Translations under genes and position numbers: made by a program
Part shown: piece after piece, positions 25,212 to 33,991 of the stretch
How the letters are laid out: each line of letters opens with the position of its first letter
Numbering within the stretch: the first letter of the stretch is position 1
The notes under the pieces: generated by a model
The model's input: only the letters and a program-made list of their open reading frames with translations
Databases searched by the model: none
Told to the model about the DNA's origin: nothing
Source: Nocardia jinanensis
GTDB taxonomy: Bacteria > Actinomycetota > Actinomycetes > Mycobacteriales > Mycobacteriaceae
Length of the DNA: 64,000 nt
Direction of reading: 5' to 3'
NCBI RefSeq assembly: GCF_014645735.1
Contig: NZ_BMMH01000004.1
Span: 248,001 to 312,000 of the forward strand

Positions 25212-26612
25212 ATGTCCACATCGCATTTCGACCAGTCGGTCGAGGCCCCCGCGGTTCGAGCCGTCGTGGCGCAAGCCCGAGACACCTTCGCTTCGGGCCG
25301 GACGCGATCGGTGCAGTGGCGGACCGAGCAGCTGCGGAATCTGGTCAGATTGCTCGACGAGCGCGAAGAGCAGATAGCGGCGGCGCTGGCCGCCGATCTG
25401 GGCCGCAGTCCGGCCGAAGCATGGTTCGGCGATATCGCCTCGACACGCGGTGAAGCGGTCTACGCACTGAAGCATTTGCGGCGCTGGCTGCGCAAGCGGC
25501 GGCAGCCACTGTCGCTGATCCAGTACCCAGGCTCGGCCTGGGTCCAGTACGAACCGCTCGGCGTGGTCCTCGTCATCGGTCCGTGGAACTATCCCGTCGT
25601 CCTGACCCTCGGCCCGCTGATCGCCGCGCTCGCCGCGGGTAACGCCGCGGTGATAAAACCCTCCGAGCTCGCCCCGGCGACCTCGCAGCTGCTCGCGCGG
25701 ATCGTGCCGGAATACTTGGACTCCGAGGCAGTGTTCGTGGTCGAGGGTGACGCCGCCGTCACCCAGGATCTGCTCGCCCAGGGCTTCGATCACGCGGTCT
25801 TCACCGGTGGCACCGAGGTCGGCAAGAAGATCATGGCTGCCGCGGCCCCCACGCTGACGCCGGTGACGCTCGAACTCGGTGGCAAGAGCCCGGTGGTCGT
25901 GGCCGCCGACGCGGACCTCGAGGTGGTGGCACGCCGCATCGCCTGGGTGAAATTCATGAATTCCGGCCAGACGTGCATCGCCCCGGACTATGTCCTCGTC
26001 GATGAGCGCGTCCGGGATGCTTTGGTCGATCGATTGGCCGCCACCGTCCGGGAGTTCGCCGAGGACGACGACCCCGTGGGGCGGCGCATCGTCAACGAGC
26101 GGCAGTTCGACCGGCTTGCCGGCTACCTGGACCGGTCAGCCGGTCGTATCGTCCTGGGTGGCGGGTCGCAGAAGTCGCAACTACGGATCGAGCCGACGAT
26201 CCTGGTCGACCCCGATCCCGACGACGCGGTGATGCGGGAAGAGATCTTCGGGCCGATCCTGCCGGTGCTGTCGTACACCTCGCTCGACGAGGCGATCGCC
26301 TTCGTCAACGCCCGCCCGAAGCCATTGTCGGCGTATTACTTCAGTAAGTCGAGTGCGGTCCAGCGTCGTCTGGTCGATGAGATCGCCTCGGGTGGCGCCG
26401 TGGTGAACCATATCGCGATGCATTTCCTCGTTCCGCAGCTGCCGTTCGGCGGTGTCGGTGCCAGTGGAATGGGTGCTTACCACGGTAGGTGGGGCTTCGA
26501 GGCGCTCAGTCACCGCAAGCCGGTGCTGAAGAAGACATTCCGGCCCGACCTGCAACTCGTGTACCCGCCCTACACCGAGAAGGCTATGAAGATCATGCGC
26601 AGACTCTTCTGA
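25212..26612 (+). CDS. Aldehyde dehydrogenase (ALDH3-like)
   Basis: 466 residues of the shorter ALDH3/hydrophobic-aldehyde class. The NAD-binding segment is VLVIGPWNYPVVLTLGP, the catalytic Glu is in VTLELGGKSP, and the nucleophile Cys is in NSGQTCIAPD. The C-terminal PFGGVGASGMGAYHG is also typical. It oxidises an aldehyde to an acid, probably the substrate for the ligase 83 bp upstream. ALDH3 relatives often accept fatty or aromatic aldehydes. Confidence 0.93.
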   Translation: MSTSHFDQSVEAPAVRAVVAQARDTFASGRTRSVQWRTEQLRNLVRLLDEREEQIAAALAADLGRSPAEAWFGDIASTRGEAVYALKHLRRWLRKRRQPLSLIQYPGSAWVQYEPLGVVLVIGPWNYPVVLTLGPLIAALAAGNAAVIKPSELAPATSQLLARIVPEYLDSEAVFVVEGDAAVTQDLLAQGFDHAVFTGGTEVGKKIMAAAAPTLTPVTLELGGKSPVVVAADADLEVVARRIAWVKFMNSGQTCIAPDYVLVDERVRDALVDRLAATVREFAEDDDPVGRRIVNERQFDRLAGYLDRSAGRIVLGGGSQKSQLRIEPTILVDPDPDDAVMREEIFGPILPVLSYTSLDEAIAFVNARPKPLSAYYFSKSSAVQRRLVDEIASGGAVVNHIAMHFLVPQLPFGGVGASGMGAYHGRWGFEALSHRKPVLKKTFRPDLQLVYPPYTEKAMKIMRRLF

Positions 26613-26632
26613 GCCTGCGGCCGGGTACGACA

Positions 26633-26686
26633 GCGCCCCCGGGATCGGAGTCGGCAACGGCGCCGAATCCGATCCCGGGGGCGCTT
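26633..26686. terminator. Bidirectional terminator hairpin
   Basis: An 18-bp perfect stem (26633-26650 with 26669-26686; arm AGCGCCCCCGGGATCGGA) separates the convergent aldehyde dehydrogenase and acyl-CoA dehydrogenase genes. Confidence 0.85.
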
Positions 26687-26715
26687 CGAGTATGTGGAAC
26701 CGCCCCTCGGGGCTA

Positions 26716-27870
26716 CTACGCCTGCGGTGGCAGTTGCCTGCCGATGATCTCCTTCATGATCTCGGTCGTACCGCCGTAGATGGTCTGAATCCGGGTATCG
26801 ACGTACGCGCGGGCCACCGGGTACTCCTGCATGTAGCCGTATCCGCCGTGCAACTGCAGGCAGCGATCGATGACGCGCTTCTGCAACTCGCTGACGTACC
26901 ACTTGCCCTTCGCCGCGTCGACGGCACTGAGCGTGCCGTCGTTGTACGCCACGACCGAACGGTCCACATACGCCTGCACGATATCGAGTTCCGTATCCAT
27001 CTCGGCGAGTTCGAAGCGCACATGCTGGTTGTCGCCGATCGGGCGGCCGAACGCCCGGCGGGTGAAGCAGTATTCGCGAGTCTCCTCGAATATGGCGCGC
27101 GAGACGGCGATCGCCCCGGCGGTCACGCCGAGCCGCTCCCTGGGTAGGTGGCTCATGAGCGCGTGCAGGCCGCGGCCCACCTCGCCGAGGATATTGCTCG
27201 CCGGTACGCGAACGTCGTCGAAGAACAGCTCGGCGGTATCCTGGCCGGGTAAGCCGATTTTCTCCAGCTTGCGCCCCCGGGTGAAGCCGGGCATATCGCG
27301 TTCGACCACGAACAAGGTGAAGGCCTTCGTGCCGCCGGCCGGGTCGGTGCGCGCGGCGACGATCACCAGATCGGCCATGATGCCGCTGGAGATGAAGGTC
27401 TTCTGGCCGTTGAGGATCCAGTCGTCACCGTCGCGCCTGGCCTCGGTCCGGATGCCCTGCAGATCGCTGCCCGCGCCCGGTTCGGTCATCGCGAGCGCGC
27501 CGACGGTTGTCCCCGCGGCGAAACCGGGTAGCCAGCGCTGCTTCTGCTCGTCGGTGGTGAGGTCGATCAGGTAGTGCAGGACCAGATCGTCCTGGAGCGC
27601 GATGGTCACCGCGAACGACAGTGCGTGCGAGCGGGCGAGCTCTTCGCAGGCGACCATGCGGTAGCGGTAGTCGGACTCGCCCGATCCGCCGTACTCGGCG
27701 GGCACCTCGAGCGCGTAGACGCCACTCTTGGCGGCGGTTTCGAACACGCTCCGGTCGATCCACCGCTCGGCGTCCCATCGCTCGCGATGGGGGACCACCT
27801 CGCGCTGAACGAACTCGCGCACCGTATCGCGGTAGAGCTCGTGATCTGCGGTGAAGAGGTTGCGTTCCAT
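26716..27870 (-). CDS. Acyl-CoA dehydrogenase
   Basis: 384 residues with the family's FAD and substrate motifs: ALAMTEPGAGSDLQGI, LNGQKTFISSG, the RRAFGRPI helix and LQLHGGYGYMQEYPV. The likely catalytic Glu is in IYGGTTEIMKEIIGR. It introduces an alpha,beta double bond into an acyl-CoA and passes electrons to ETF. It is transcribed divergently from the Rieske oxygenase operon. Substrate is unknown. Confidence 0.94.
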   Translation of the reverse strand: MERNLFTADHELYRDTVREFVQREVVPHRERWDAERWIDRSVFETAAKSGVYALEVPAEYGGSGESDYRYRMVACEELARSHALSFAVTIALQDDLVLHYLIDLTTDEQKQRWLPGFAAGTTVGALAMTEPGAGSDLQGIRTEARRDGDDWILNGQKTFISSGIMADLVIVAARTDPAGGTKAFTLFVVERDMPGFTRGRKLEKIGLPGQDTAELFFDDVRVPASNILGEVGRGLHALMSHLPRERLGVTAGAIAVSRAIFEETREYCFTRRAFGRPIGDNQHVRFELAEMDTELDIVQAYVDRSVVAYNDGTLSAVDAAKGKWYVSELQKRVIDRCLQLHGGYGYMQEYPVARAYVDTRIQTIYGGTTEIMKEIIGRQLPPQA

Positions 27871-27904
27871 GATCGGCGTCCGTTCGTGAGGGGCGGTTGG
27901 TCGT

Positions 27905-27934
27905 CTGAATTTAACATGTATTCGAAAAATTCAG
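27905..27934 (-). promoter_or_regulatory. Inverted repeat upstream of the acyl-CoA dehydrogenase
   Basis: CTGAATTT and AAATTCAG form 8-bp arms around 14 bases. The segment TGAATTTAACATGTATT (27906-27922) recurs almost exactly ahead of the other acyl-CoA dehydrogenase gene, at the same distance from the ATG. Confidence 0.6.
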
Positions 27935-27959
27935 CGAGCGGCACGGAGGTCGACGTTGG

Positions 27960-28000
27960 TTGACTCGCCAGGCAACAGAATTTATATTAGATTCAAATAG
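27960..28000 (+). promoter_or_regulatory. Promoter and operator-like site of the Rieske oxygenase operon
   Basis: A -35 TTGACT (27960-27965), 17-base spacer and -10 TATATT (27983-27988) are clear. The block TTTATATTAGATTCAAATAG overlaps the -10 and matches sites before 34879 and 47075, suggesting a shared regulator. Confidence 0.7.
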
Positions 28001-28069
28001 TGAGGTCCGTGCGTCGCCCAGGTCAGTGCGCCGGCGGGCCGATCGCTGCGGCGGAGGTAGGTGGTGGAT

Positions 28070-28861
28070 ATGTCGAACGACGAGGTTCCCGGCGAAGTGG
28101 TACTCACCCGGGATCGCGGACCGATCCGGGTACTGACCCTCAACCGGCCGCATCGAAAGAACGCGATCGACCTGCCATTGCGGTATGCCCTTGCCGAGCG
28201 GCTGGAAGAAGCGATGGCGGATATCGATATCCGGGTGATCGTACTGACCGGCGCGGCCGGGACCTTCTGCTCCGGGGGCGATATCTCCACGATGAGCCGC
28301 CAGAGCCCCGAGAGTGCCCGTCCGCGGGCCGAGGCCGCCCAGCGTGTTGTCCGCGCGATCTGGACGGGCGGTAAACCCGTGATCGCGGCGGTCGAGGGTG
28401 CTGCCTATGGTGCGGGGACATCGTTGGCACTTGCCTGTGACCGGGTGGTCACGGCCGCGGACGCGGTATTCAGTACCGCGTTCACGGGCGTCGGCCTGGC
28501 CGGTGATATGGGCATCTTCGCCTCCCTGCCCGCGCGGGTCGGCCCGGCGCGCGCCAAGCAGCTGATGCTGCTACCGGAGAAGCTCTCCGGTGAGCACGCC
28601 TGCCGGCTCGGGATGGCCGACCTGGTGGTGGAGCCGGGGCAGGCGTTGGAGCGCGCGCTGCGTGACGCCGAGGCGATGGCCACCGCGCCGCCGCTGGCCG
28701 TGGCGGCCATGAAGTCGCTGTGGGAGAGATGGCCTGCCCGGCCGGTCGACGTGCTCGGGTACGAGGTCGAGGCGCAGGTGCGGCTGTTCGGTAGCGAGGA
28801 CTTCGCCGAAGGCGTCGAAGCGTTCCGGCAGCGGCGAACGCCACGGTTCGTCGGCAAGTAG
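28070..28861 (+). CDS. Enoyl-CoA hydratase/isomerase (crotonase fold)
   Basis: 263 residues from the ATG at 28070 (GTG codons at 28061 and 28064 are alternatives). The oxyanion-hole segments are GTFCSGGDIS and VEGAAYGAGTSLALACD. The second catalytic Glu region reads TGVGLAGDMGI, where hydratases usually have PExG, so D may replace Glu and an isomerase or hydrolase role is possible. It opens the operon with the Rieske oxygenase. Confidence 0.87.
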   Translation: MSNDEVPGEVVLTRDRGPIRVLTLNRPHRKNAIDLPLRYALAERLEEAMADIDIRVIVLTGAAGTFCSGGDISTMSRQSPESARPRAEAAQRVVRAIWTGGKPVIAAVEGAAYGAGTSLALACDRVVTAADAVFSTAFTGVGLAGDMGIFASLPARVGPARAKQLMLLPEKLSGEHACRLGMADLVVEPGQALERALRDAEAMATAPPLAVAAMKSLWERWPARPVDVLGYEVEAQVRLFGSEDFAEGVEAFRQRRTPRFVGK

Positions 28862-28906
28862 CCGGTGACACCGGTAGTAGAGCCATCGAGGAATGGAGTA
28901 CGGGAG

Positions 28907-30172
28907 ATGACAACGGCGACGGATGCTGCTCCGCGCGTGGACTATTCGCGTCTGATAGAACCCGATCGGGTGCACGGTTCGCTGTACTCGGACCCCGCGG
29001 TGTTCGCCGACGAACTCGAGCGGATCTGGTACGGCGGCTGGGTGTTCGTCGGCCACACGAGCGAGGTCGCGCAGCCCAACGACTATGTCCGCAAGCAGAT
29101 CGGCCCGCAGGACGTGGTGATGACCCGGGACGGCGACGGCCGGGTGCACCTGCTCGCCAACCGGTGCCCGCACCGGGGGAACCTGGTGTGCGACGCACCG
29201 CGCGGCAACTCGAGTTCGTTCCGGTGCCCATACCACGGGTGGACCTTCCGCAATACCGGAGAACTGCTCGGCTACCCGTACAACAAGGGCTACGGCGGCA
29301 AGGGAAAGCTCGACATCGGTATGGGTGCCGTCCCGCGCGTGGAGGAGTACCAGGGCTTCGTGTTCGGGAGCTTCAACCCCGATGTGGTGCCGCTTACCGA
29401 ACATCTCGGTGCCGCCGCGGGCGAGATCGATCGGCTGGTCCGGCTGTCGCCCGCGGGCCGTGTCCGTCTCGACGCGGGCTGGTTGCGGCACCGCACCCGC
29501 GCGAATTGGAAGTTGCTCGCGGAGAACGAAACCGACGGCTACCACCCGCAGTTCGTGCACGGTTCCATCTTCTCGGTGACCGGCTCGACGATCGGGCCGC
29601 TGTACAGCGACAACTCGACCGCGGTGACCAGGGCACTGGGTAACGGGCACAGCGAGAACGATCTGCGGCCGGAGTTCCGCAAGTTCGCCGAGCCGATGCG
29701 CTGGTTCGGAACCACCGAATCGCGGGTTCCCGACTACGCGGCGGCGATGCGGGCGCGGCACGGGCACGAGGCCGAGCGCATCCTGATCGAGGGCGCACCG
29801 CACGTGATGATCTTTCCCAACCTGTTCATCGCCGAGATCCAGGTCTTCAACATCCAACCGCTGTCGGCCACCGAATGCATCCAGTACTCCACGGCCGTGC
29901 AGTTCGAGGGGGCGCCTGAGCTGAACCGGCGCATGCTGTCGCAGTGCATCGGTTCGGTCGGACCTGCCGGTATGTTGCTCGCCGACGACACGGAGATGTA
30001 CGAGCGTAACCAGGTCGGGGTCGGTCAGCTGCGCCCGGAGTGGCTGACCCTGCGCCGCGGTCTCGTCCGTGAGTACACCGACGACGACGGCTTCCTCGTC
30101 GGTGGTGCGACCGATGAGACAGCCATGCGCGCTTTCTGGCGCCACTACACGAAACTGATGGAGGCGCGATGA
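28907..30172 (+). CDS. Rieske ring-hydroxylating oxygenase, alpha subunit
   Basis: 421 residues. The Rieske 2Fe-2S ligands are C87-P-H89 (CPHRGN) and C107-P-Y-H110 (CPYHGW). The mononuclear iron site is in LLAENETDGYHPQFVH with the bridging D210 and ligands H213 and H218; the third ligand is probably in ADDTEMYE near the C-terminus. This catalytic subunit adds one or two oxygen atoms to an aromatic or unsaturated ring. The start has GGAG upstream, and the stop overlaps the beta-subunit ATG (ATGA). Confidence 0.95.
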   Translation: MTTATDAAPRVDYSRLIEPDRVHGSLYSDPAVFADELERIWYGGWVFVGHTSEVAQPNDYVRKQIGPQDVVMTRDGDGRVHLLANRCPHRGNLVCDAPRGNSSSFRCPYHGWTFRNTGELLGYPYNKGYGGKGKLDIGMGAVPRVEEYQGFVFGSFNPDVVPLTEHLGAAAGEIDRLVRLSPAGRVRLDAGWLRHRTRANWKLLAENETDGYHPQFVHGSIFSVTGSTIGPLYSDNSTAVTRALGNGHSENDLRPEFRKFAEPMRWFGTTESRVPDYAAAMRARHGHEAERILIEGAPHVMIFPNLFIAEIQVFNIQPLSATECIQYSTAVQFEGAPELNRRMLSQCIGSVGPAGMLLADDTEMYERNQVGVGQLRPEWLTLRRGLVREYTDDDGFLVGGATDETAMRAFWRHYTKLMEAR

Positions 30173-30684
30173 CCACCGCAGCAGAAACCACTGTGGCAGA
30201 ACCGGGGCCGGCCGTTACCGACCTCGAGGAGATCGCCCGGTTCCTCTACCGCGAGGCACGCTTGGCGGACGAGCACGACTACGACGCCTGGGAACAGTTG
30301 TGGACCGACGACGCCAAGTACTGGGTGCCGACGTCGGATTCGCTGCTCGCCCCGGAAACGCAGATGTCGGTGATCTACGACAATCGCCGCCGGATCGGCA
30401 CGCGGCTGCAACAACTGCGCACCGGCAAGAGATACGCTCAGGCACCTCCGTCGAATCTGCGCCGGGTGGTCTCGAATATCGAGATCCTCGACACCGAGGG
30501 CACCGATACCGTCGTCGGCGCGAACTTCATGCTCTTCGAATCGAAGCCGCGCGGGATCGAGATCTGGGCCGGCCGTACGACGTATCGGCTCCGGCGGGTC
30601 GCCGGCGAGGTAAAACTCGCCGCCAAGACGGTCGTCCTGGTCAACAACGCCGAAGCCATACCGACCCTCGGATTCCTGATCTAG
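30169..30684 (+). CDS. Ring-hydroxylating oxygenase, beta subunit
   Basis: A 171-residue SnoaL/NTF2-fold protein. IARFLYREARLADEHDYDAW, WTDDAKYWVPTSD and the final strand KLAAKTVVLVNNAEAIPTLG are typical of small subunits of naphthalene/benzoate-type dioxygenases. It has a structural role in the alpha3-beta3 hexamer and may shape the substrate pocket. Its ATG overlaps the alpha-subunit stop, securing a 1:1 ratio. Confidence 0.93.
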   Translation: MTTAAETTVAEPGPAVTDLEEIARFLYREARLADEHDYDAWEQLWTDDAKYWVPTSDSLLAPETQMSVIYDNRRRIGTRLQQLRTGKRYAQAPPSNLRRVVSNIEILDTEGTDTVVGANFMLFESKPRGIEIWAGRTTYRLRRVAGEVKLAAKTVVLVNNAEAIPTLGFLI

Positions 30685-30692
30685 GGCCCCGG

Positions 30693-30914
30693 ATGAGCAT
30701 CGGGATCGTGGCGAGCGAATTCGCCCAGGTGGCAATTTCGGTGGACACGTCGGCCCATGACGCGCGGCTGCGGCTGGAGGATCTGCGCACCGGGCGGGTG
30801 CGGTATTTGGACGCGCTCGAGCTGGAAACCATTGTGTGGCTGCGCGAGGAGCATCTGCGCGGGCTACTCGATCCGTCCGCGGATCGATGGCGCGAGGACG
30901 ATCCGCTGCGTTGA
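30693..30914 (+). CDS. Small protein of unknown function in the oxygenase operon (73 aa)
   Basis: This gene starts 8 bases after the beta-subunit stop. The product begins MSIGIVASEFAQVAISVDTS and continues with RLRLEDLRTGRVRYLDALEL, then ETIVWL. It looks like a small alpha/beta domain with acidic ends. No Cys, no metal motif and no membrane segment are visible. Position between an oxygenase and its ferredoxin suggests an accessory or electron-transfer docking role, but this is inference. Confidence 0.65.
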   Translation: MSIGIVASEFAQVAISVDTSAHDARLRLEDLRTGRVRYLDALELETIVWLREEHLRGLLDPSADRWREDDPLR

Positions 30915-31015
30915 CCGCTCGGATCCCACCATATGAACGGACACGGCGCGGCGACACAGCACCGCCGCGCTCTACCGGGCCGACAACGAGCCCACGGCAA
31001 TCATCGGGAGGAACG

Positions 31016-31207
31016 ATGAAGATCGAACTGGACCGGGGGAAGTGCACCGGGCTGGGAATCTGTGAATCGCTCGCACCATGCCATTTCGAGGTGAACGACG
31101 AAGGCGAGTTGCAGGTGCTGAAAGAGACCGTGACGGAGGACGAGCGGGCCGAGGTGGAGGAGGCGGTCGCCGGGTGCCCGACCGAAGCCCTGCGACTGTC
31201 CGAATAA
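31016..31207 (+). CDS. 3Fe-4S-type ferredoxin
   Basis: 63 residues with the pattern C10-x5-C16 ... C54-P (KCTGLGIC and AGCPTEAL), which lacks the second cysteine of a full 4Fe-4S motif and marks the small actinobacterial 3Fe-4S ferredoxins that usually serve P450s. It begins after a GGGAGGA site. Here it ends the Rieske operon, so it may reduce the oxygenase, the P450 at 56909, or both, using the ferredoxin reductase at 47971. Confidence 0.92.
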   Translation: MKIELDRGKCTGLGICESLAPCHFEVNDEGELQVLKETVTEDERAEVEEAVAGCPTEALRLSE

Positions 31208-32083
31208 CGGCTCGGTCACGGGACCGCGGCCGCTGCTGACACCGCCGATTGTCTTCCCGCGTAACCGCCCGGGCACCCGGCCCGCGGTGGAGCCTGCGCT
31301 CGACCGCATGCCCTGCGAACCAGCGGCGCATCACCTCCCCGAAGTGCCCGAATCGGCGCCGCGCCCGCTCGATCCGACGCCCGGCCGCGTTCTCCGGCGC
31401 GGAGTGCGCGTGCGGACTGGGAGTGCCGTGGCGAGCAGGTCGATGAAAACGATGCCTGATCCACGGCGAACGAGTCCGGCCTCAGCTCGCTCGCGTCGAC
31501 CGCGAATGCTCGAGAATCCGTTCGGCGATGAGCGCCGCGACGTGCTCGGGAGACTTGGGCCCTCGGAACATGTCGGCCGGGTGACGAGCACATCATCGAG
31601 CAGATGCTGATCCGCGGCACCGTGCGGGCGCAGCGGGGGTCGGCGTGGTGCGGCGGTATCCGAACCGGGCATGAGCGCCCCGATCGCGTCCGTGTTCGAC
31701 ACCATTTTCGGGACGAGCCGAAGTACGGCGATCTCGGCTTCCTCGCGGAGAAGGGCGCGTTCGAGCTGCCAGTCCCCGGACAAGACCTTCTTGGACAAGG
31801 GGAGTCGATCGGGGGAATGGTGTATGCAGGCCGCCGGGGGCAGGGGAGGAGCAATCATGTGCCGGGCTCATTGCCTCGGCGGACTTTCCTCGAGGCGGGG
31901 CGGTTTCCCGAGACGGCGGGGATTCTTGCGTTCACAGGAGCGGTAGCGCGGGCTCTCCCTGGCAGGGTGCCGGATAGCGTACGTCGCCACCATGCCGCAC
32001 TCGTCGGAGCGGCGGACCTCGCAAAAAGTTTACTTGATCTTCAATTATCGGCCGGTGTGGGAGGTGCGTACCCACGCGGACAG
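31208..32083. other. Gene-poor interval, about 880 bp
   Basis: No intact gene can be supported. The minus strand has patches that look formerly coding: LSGDWQLERALLREEAEIAV near 31750-31800 and, in shifted frames, ADQHLLDDVLVTRPTCSE and SPEHVAALIAERILEHSR near 31500-31620. This suggests an eroded minus-strand gene whose family I cannot name. Confidence 0.45.
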
Positions 32084-32127
32084 CCGGGCGGTGACAACGG
32101 TCCGGTGCGACCGTTGTCACCGCCCGG
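32084..32127. terminator. Terminator hairpin after the thiolase gene
   Basis: An 18-bp perfect stem (32084-32101 with 32110-32127, arm CCGGGCGGTGACAACGGT) lies 22 bp beyond the stop of the leftward thiolase gene. Confidence 0.85.
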
Positions 32128-32148
32128 TGTGTCCAGGCTACGACCGGG

Positions 32149-33303
32149 TCAGGCGAGGCGCTCGATGATGGTGACGTTGGACTGGCCGCCGCCTTCGCAC
32201 ATCGTCTGCAGGCCATAGCGGCCGGAGGCGCGTTCCAGCTCGTTGAGCAGCGTCGTCATCAGGCGTGCCCCCGAAGCGCCGAGGGGGTGGCCGAGCGCGA
32301 TCGCGCCGCCGTTGACGTTTGTTTTGTCCGGATCGGCGCCGGTGTGCTCGAGCCAGGCGAGGACGACGCTGGCGAAGGCTTCGTTGACCTCGAACAGATC
32401 GATGTCGTGCACCGAGAGACCGGTCTTCGCCAGCGCCCGGTCGGTGGCGGGCAACGGCGTGGTGAGCAGGTTGACGGGGTCGGAGCCGAGCACCGACATG
32501 TGATGGATCCGCGCGCGCGGCGTGAAACCGTGGGTGCGGACCGCCTCCTCGGACGCGATGAGCAGGGCCGAGGACGCATCGGAGATCTGGCTCGCGACCG
32601 CCGCGGTGACCCGGCCGCCCGGAGTCAGCGTCTTCAGCGACGCCATCTTTTCCAGGGAGGTGTCGGCGCGTGGGCCCTCGTCGTGCTCGAGCTCCCCGAC
32701 CGCGACGATCTCGGACTTGAATCGTCCCTCCTCGCGGGCACGCAACGCGCGATCGTGGCTACGCAGCGAGAACTCCTCCATTGCCGCGCGATCGAAGCCG
32801 AAGTCGGCGGCGATGCGCTCCGCCGAGACGAACTGGGAGATTTCCTGGTCTCCGTACCGTGCATGCCAGCCCTGCGATCCGGTCCACGGGTCTTTCGCGC
32901 CGTACGGCTCGCCTGCGACGAAGGCGCTGAAGATCGGGAATTGGCTCATCTTCTGCACGCCGCCGGCGACGATGAGGTCGGCGGTACCGCTCATCACCGC
33001 CTGCGCGGCGAAGTGCACGGCCTGCTGCGACGAGCCGCACTGGCGGTCGATGGTCACGCCCGGCACGCTTTCGGGAAGACCGGCGGCCAGTGCGCTGGTA
33101 CGCGCGATATCGCCGGCCTGGGAGCCGATTGTGTCGAGGCAACCGAAGATGACATCCTCGACGGCGGCCGGGTCGAAGTCACCTCGGTCGACCAGCGCGC
33201 GAATGGAATGAGCGCCGAGGTCGGCGGCGTGGATCCGGGCGAGCGCGCCGTTGCGGCGTCCGACAGGGGTACGGACGGCGTCGACGATATAGGCCTCGGG
33301 CAT
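32149..33303 (-). CDS. Thiolase (acetyl-CoA acyltransferase)
   Basis: 384 residues with all catalytic elements: nucleophile C89 (DRQCGSSQQ), NEAFA, GHPLGASG with the catalytic His, and the second Cys in TMCEGGGQ. The Gln-rich CGSSQQAVHFAA variant occurs in degradative steroid/lipid thiolases of actinobacteria. It should cleave a 3-oxoacyl-CoA with CoA. It ends a leftward operon SDR - TetR - thiolase. Confidence 0.94.
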   Translation of the reverse strand: MPEAYIVDAVRTPVGRRNGALARIHAADLGAHSIRALVDRGDFDPAAVEDVIFGCLDTIGSQAGDIARTSALAAGLPESVPGVTIDRQCGSSQQAVHFAAQAVMSGTADLIVAGGVQKMSQFPIFSAFVAGEPYGAKDPWTGSQGWHARYGDQEISQFVSAERIAADFGFDRAAMEEFSLRSHDRALRAREEGRFKSEIVAVGELEHDEGPRADTSLEKMASLKTLTPGGRVTAAVASQISDASSALLIASEEAVRTHGFTPRARIHHMSVLGSDPVNLLTTPLPATDRALAKTGLSVHDIDLFEVNEAFASVVLAWLEHTGADPDKTNVNGGAIALGHPLGASGARLMTTLLNELERASGRYGLQTMCEGGGQSNVTIIERLA

Positions 33304-33337
33304 TTTATCTCCTTGAGAGCGAAGCGAACTCTGATTC

Positions 33338-33991
33338 TCAGAGCGAGTGGGGAGCGGGAGCGCCGAGCCCGTGACGGACCAGCGACTGGGCGGTGGATAT
33401 CACTGCGGTGATGGATCCGGAGCGGGGGCTCCACCACTCCGGAGTCCAGTTGAGCGCGCCCATGACGAGCATGCGTGCGACGCGCAGGTCGAGATCCGGG
33501 CGGATACTGCCCTCGGCGTGCGCCTGCTCGAGCAGCCCACGCCACAGTGCGAGGTACTCACCGCCTTCGGTGCGCAAGCGATTGCGGACCTCGTCGGGCA
33601 GTTGCCCCAGGTTCCGCGTGACCGCGGTGGCGAAATCCGAGAGGTGTAGTTCGACATCGAGATGGGCCGCCACGGCGATACAGATGCGTTCCATTGCGGA
33701 GGTGTCTGCGGGTAGCTCGGCCAGGGCGGTCTCGACATGGTCGCGTAATCGCTGCTGACCGACCGCCATCACTTCGGCGATGAGTTCGTCTCTGGACTCG
33801 AAGTAGTAGTAGACCGCCGGTGCGCGCAACCCCGCCTGCGCCGCGATATCGGCGAGTCGAGTCTCGGAATAGCCTCTGGCGCTGATGACTCGAGCGGCCG
33901 CGGCCAGGATGCGATCTCGGGTTCCGGCGGCGTTGCCGTTTCGGGTTCGGCCCCGGCCCGTTGCCCGCCGGGCTTCTTGTCCGGGGGTCAC
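33338..33991 (-). CDS. TetR-family transcriptional regulator
   Basis: The GTG at 33991 overlaps the stop of the upstream SDR gene (GTGA) and gives 217 residues. The HTH is at about residues 20-65 (ILAAAARVISARGYSETRLA, then GLRAPAVYYYFESRDEL). It is embedded between two enzyme genes of the leftward operon that diverges from the 11-gene operon, so it is a good candidate for controlling both from the shared 93-bp region. Confidence 0.9.
   Translation of the reverse strand: MTPGQEARRATGRGRTRNGNAAGTRDRILAAAARVISARGYSETRLADIAAQAGLRAPAVYYYFESRDELIAEVMAVGQQRLRDHVETALAELPADTSAMERICIAVAAHLDVELHLSDFATAVTRNLGQLPDEVRNRLRTEGGEYLALWRGLLEQAHAEGSIRPDLDLRVARMLVMGALNWTPEWWSPRSGSITAVISTAQSLVRHGLGAPAPHSL

Noticed and set aside
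27906..27922. TTTAACATGTATT read as a KstR (cholesterol regulon) operator.
   Set aside because: Only one half of the TnnAACnnGTTnnA consensus fits, and no ksh, hsa or kstD genes are in the window, so a KstR assignment is not supported.
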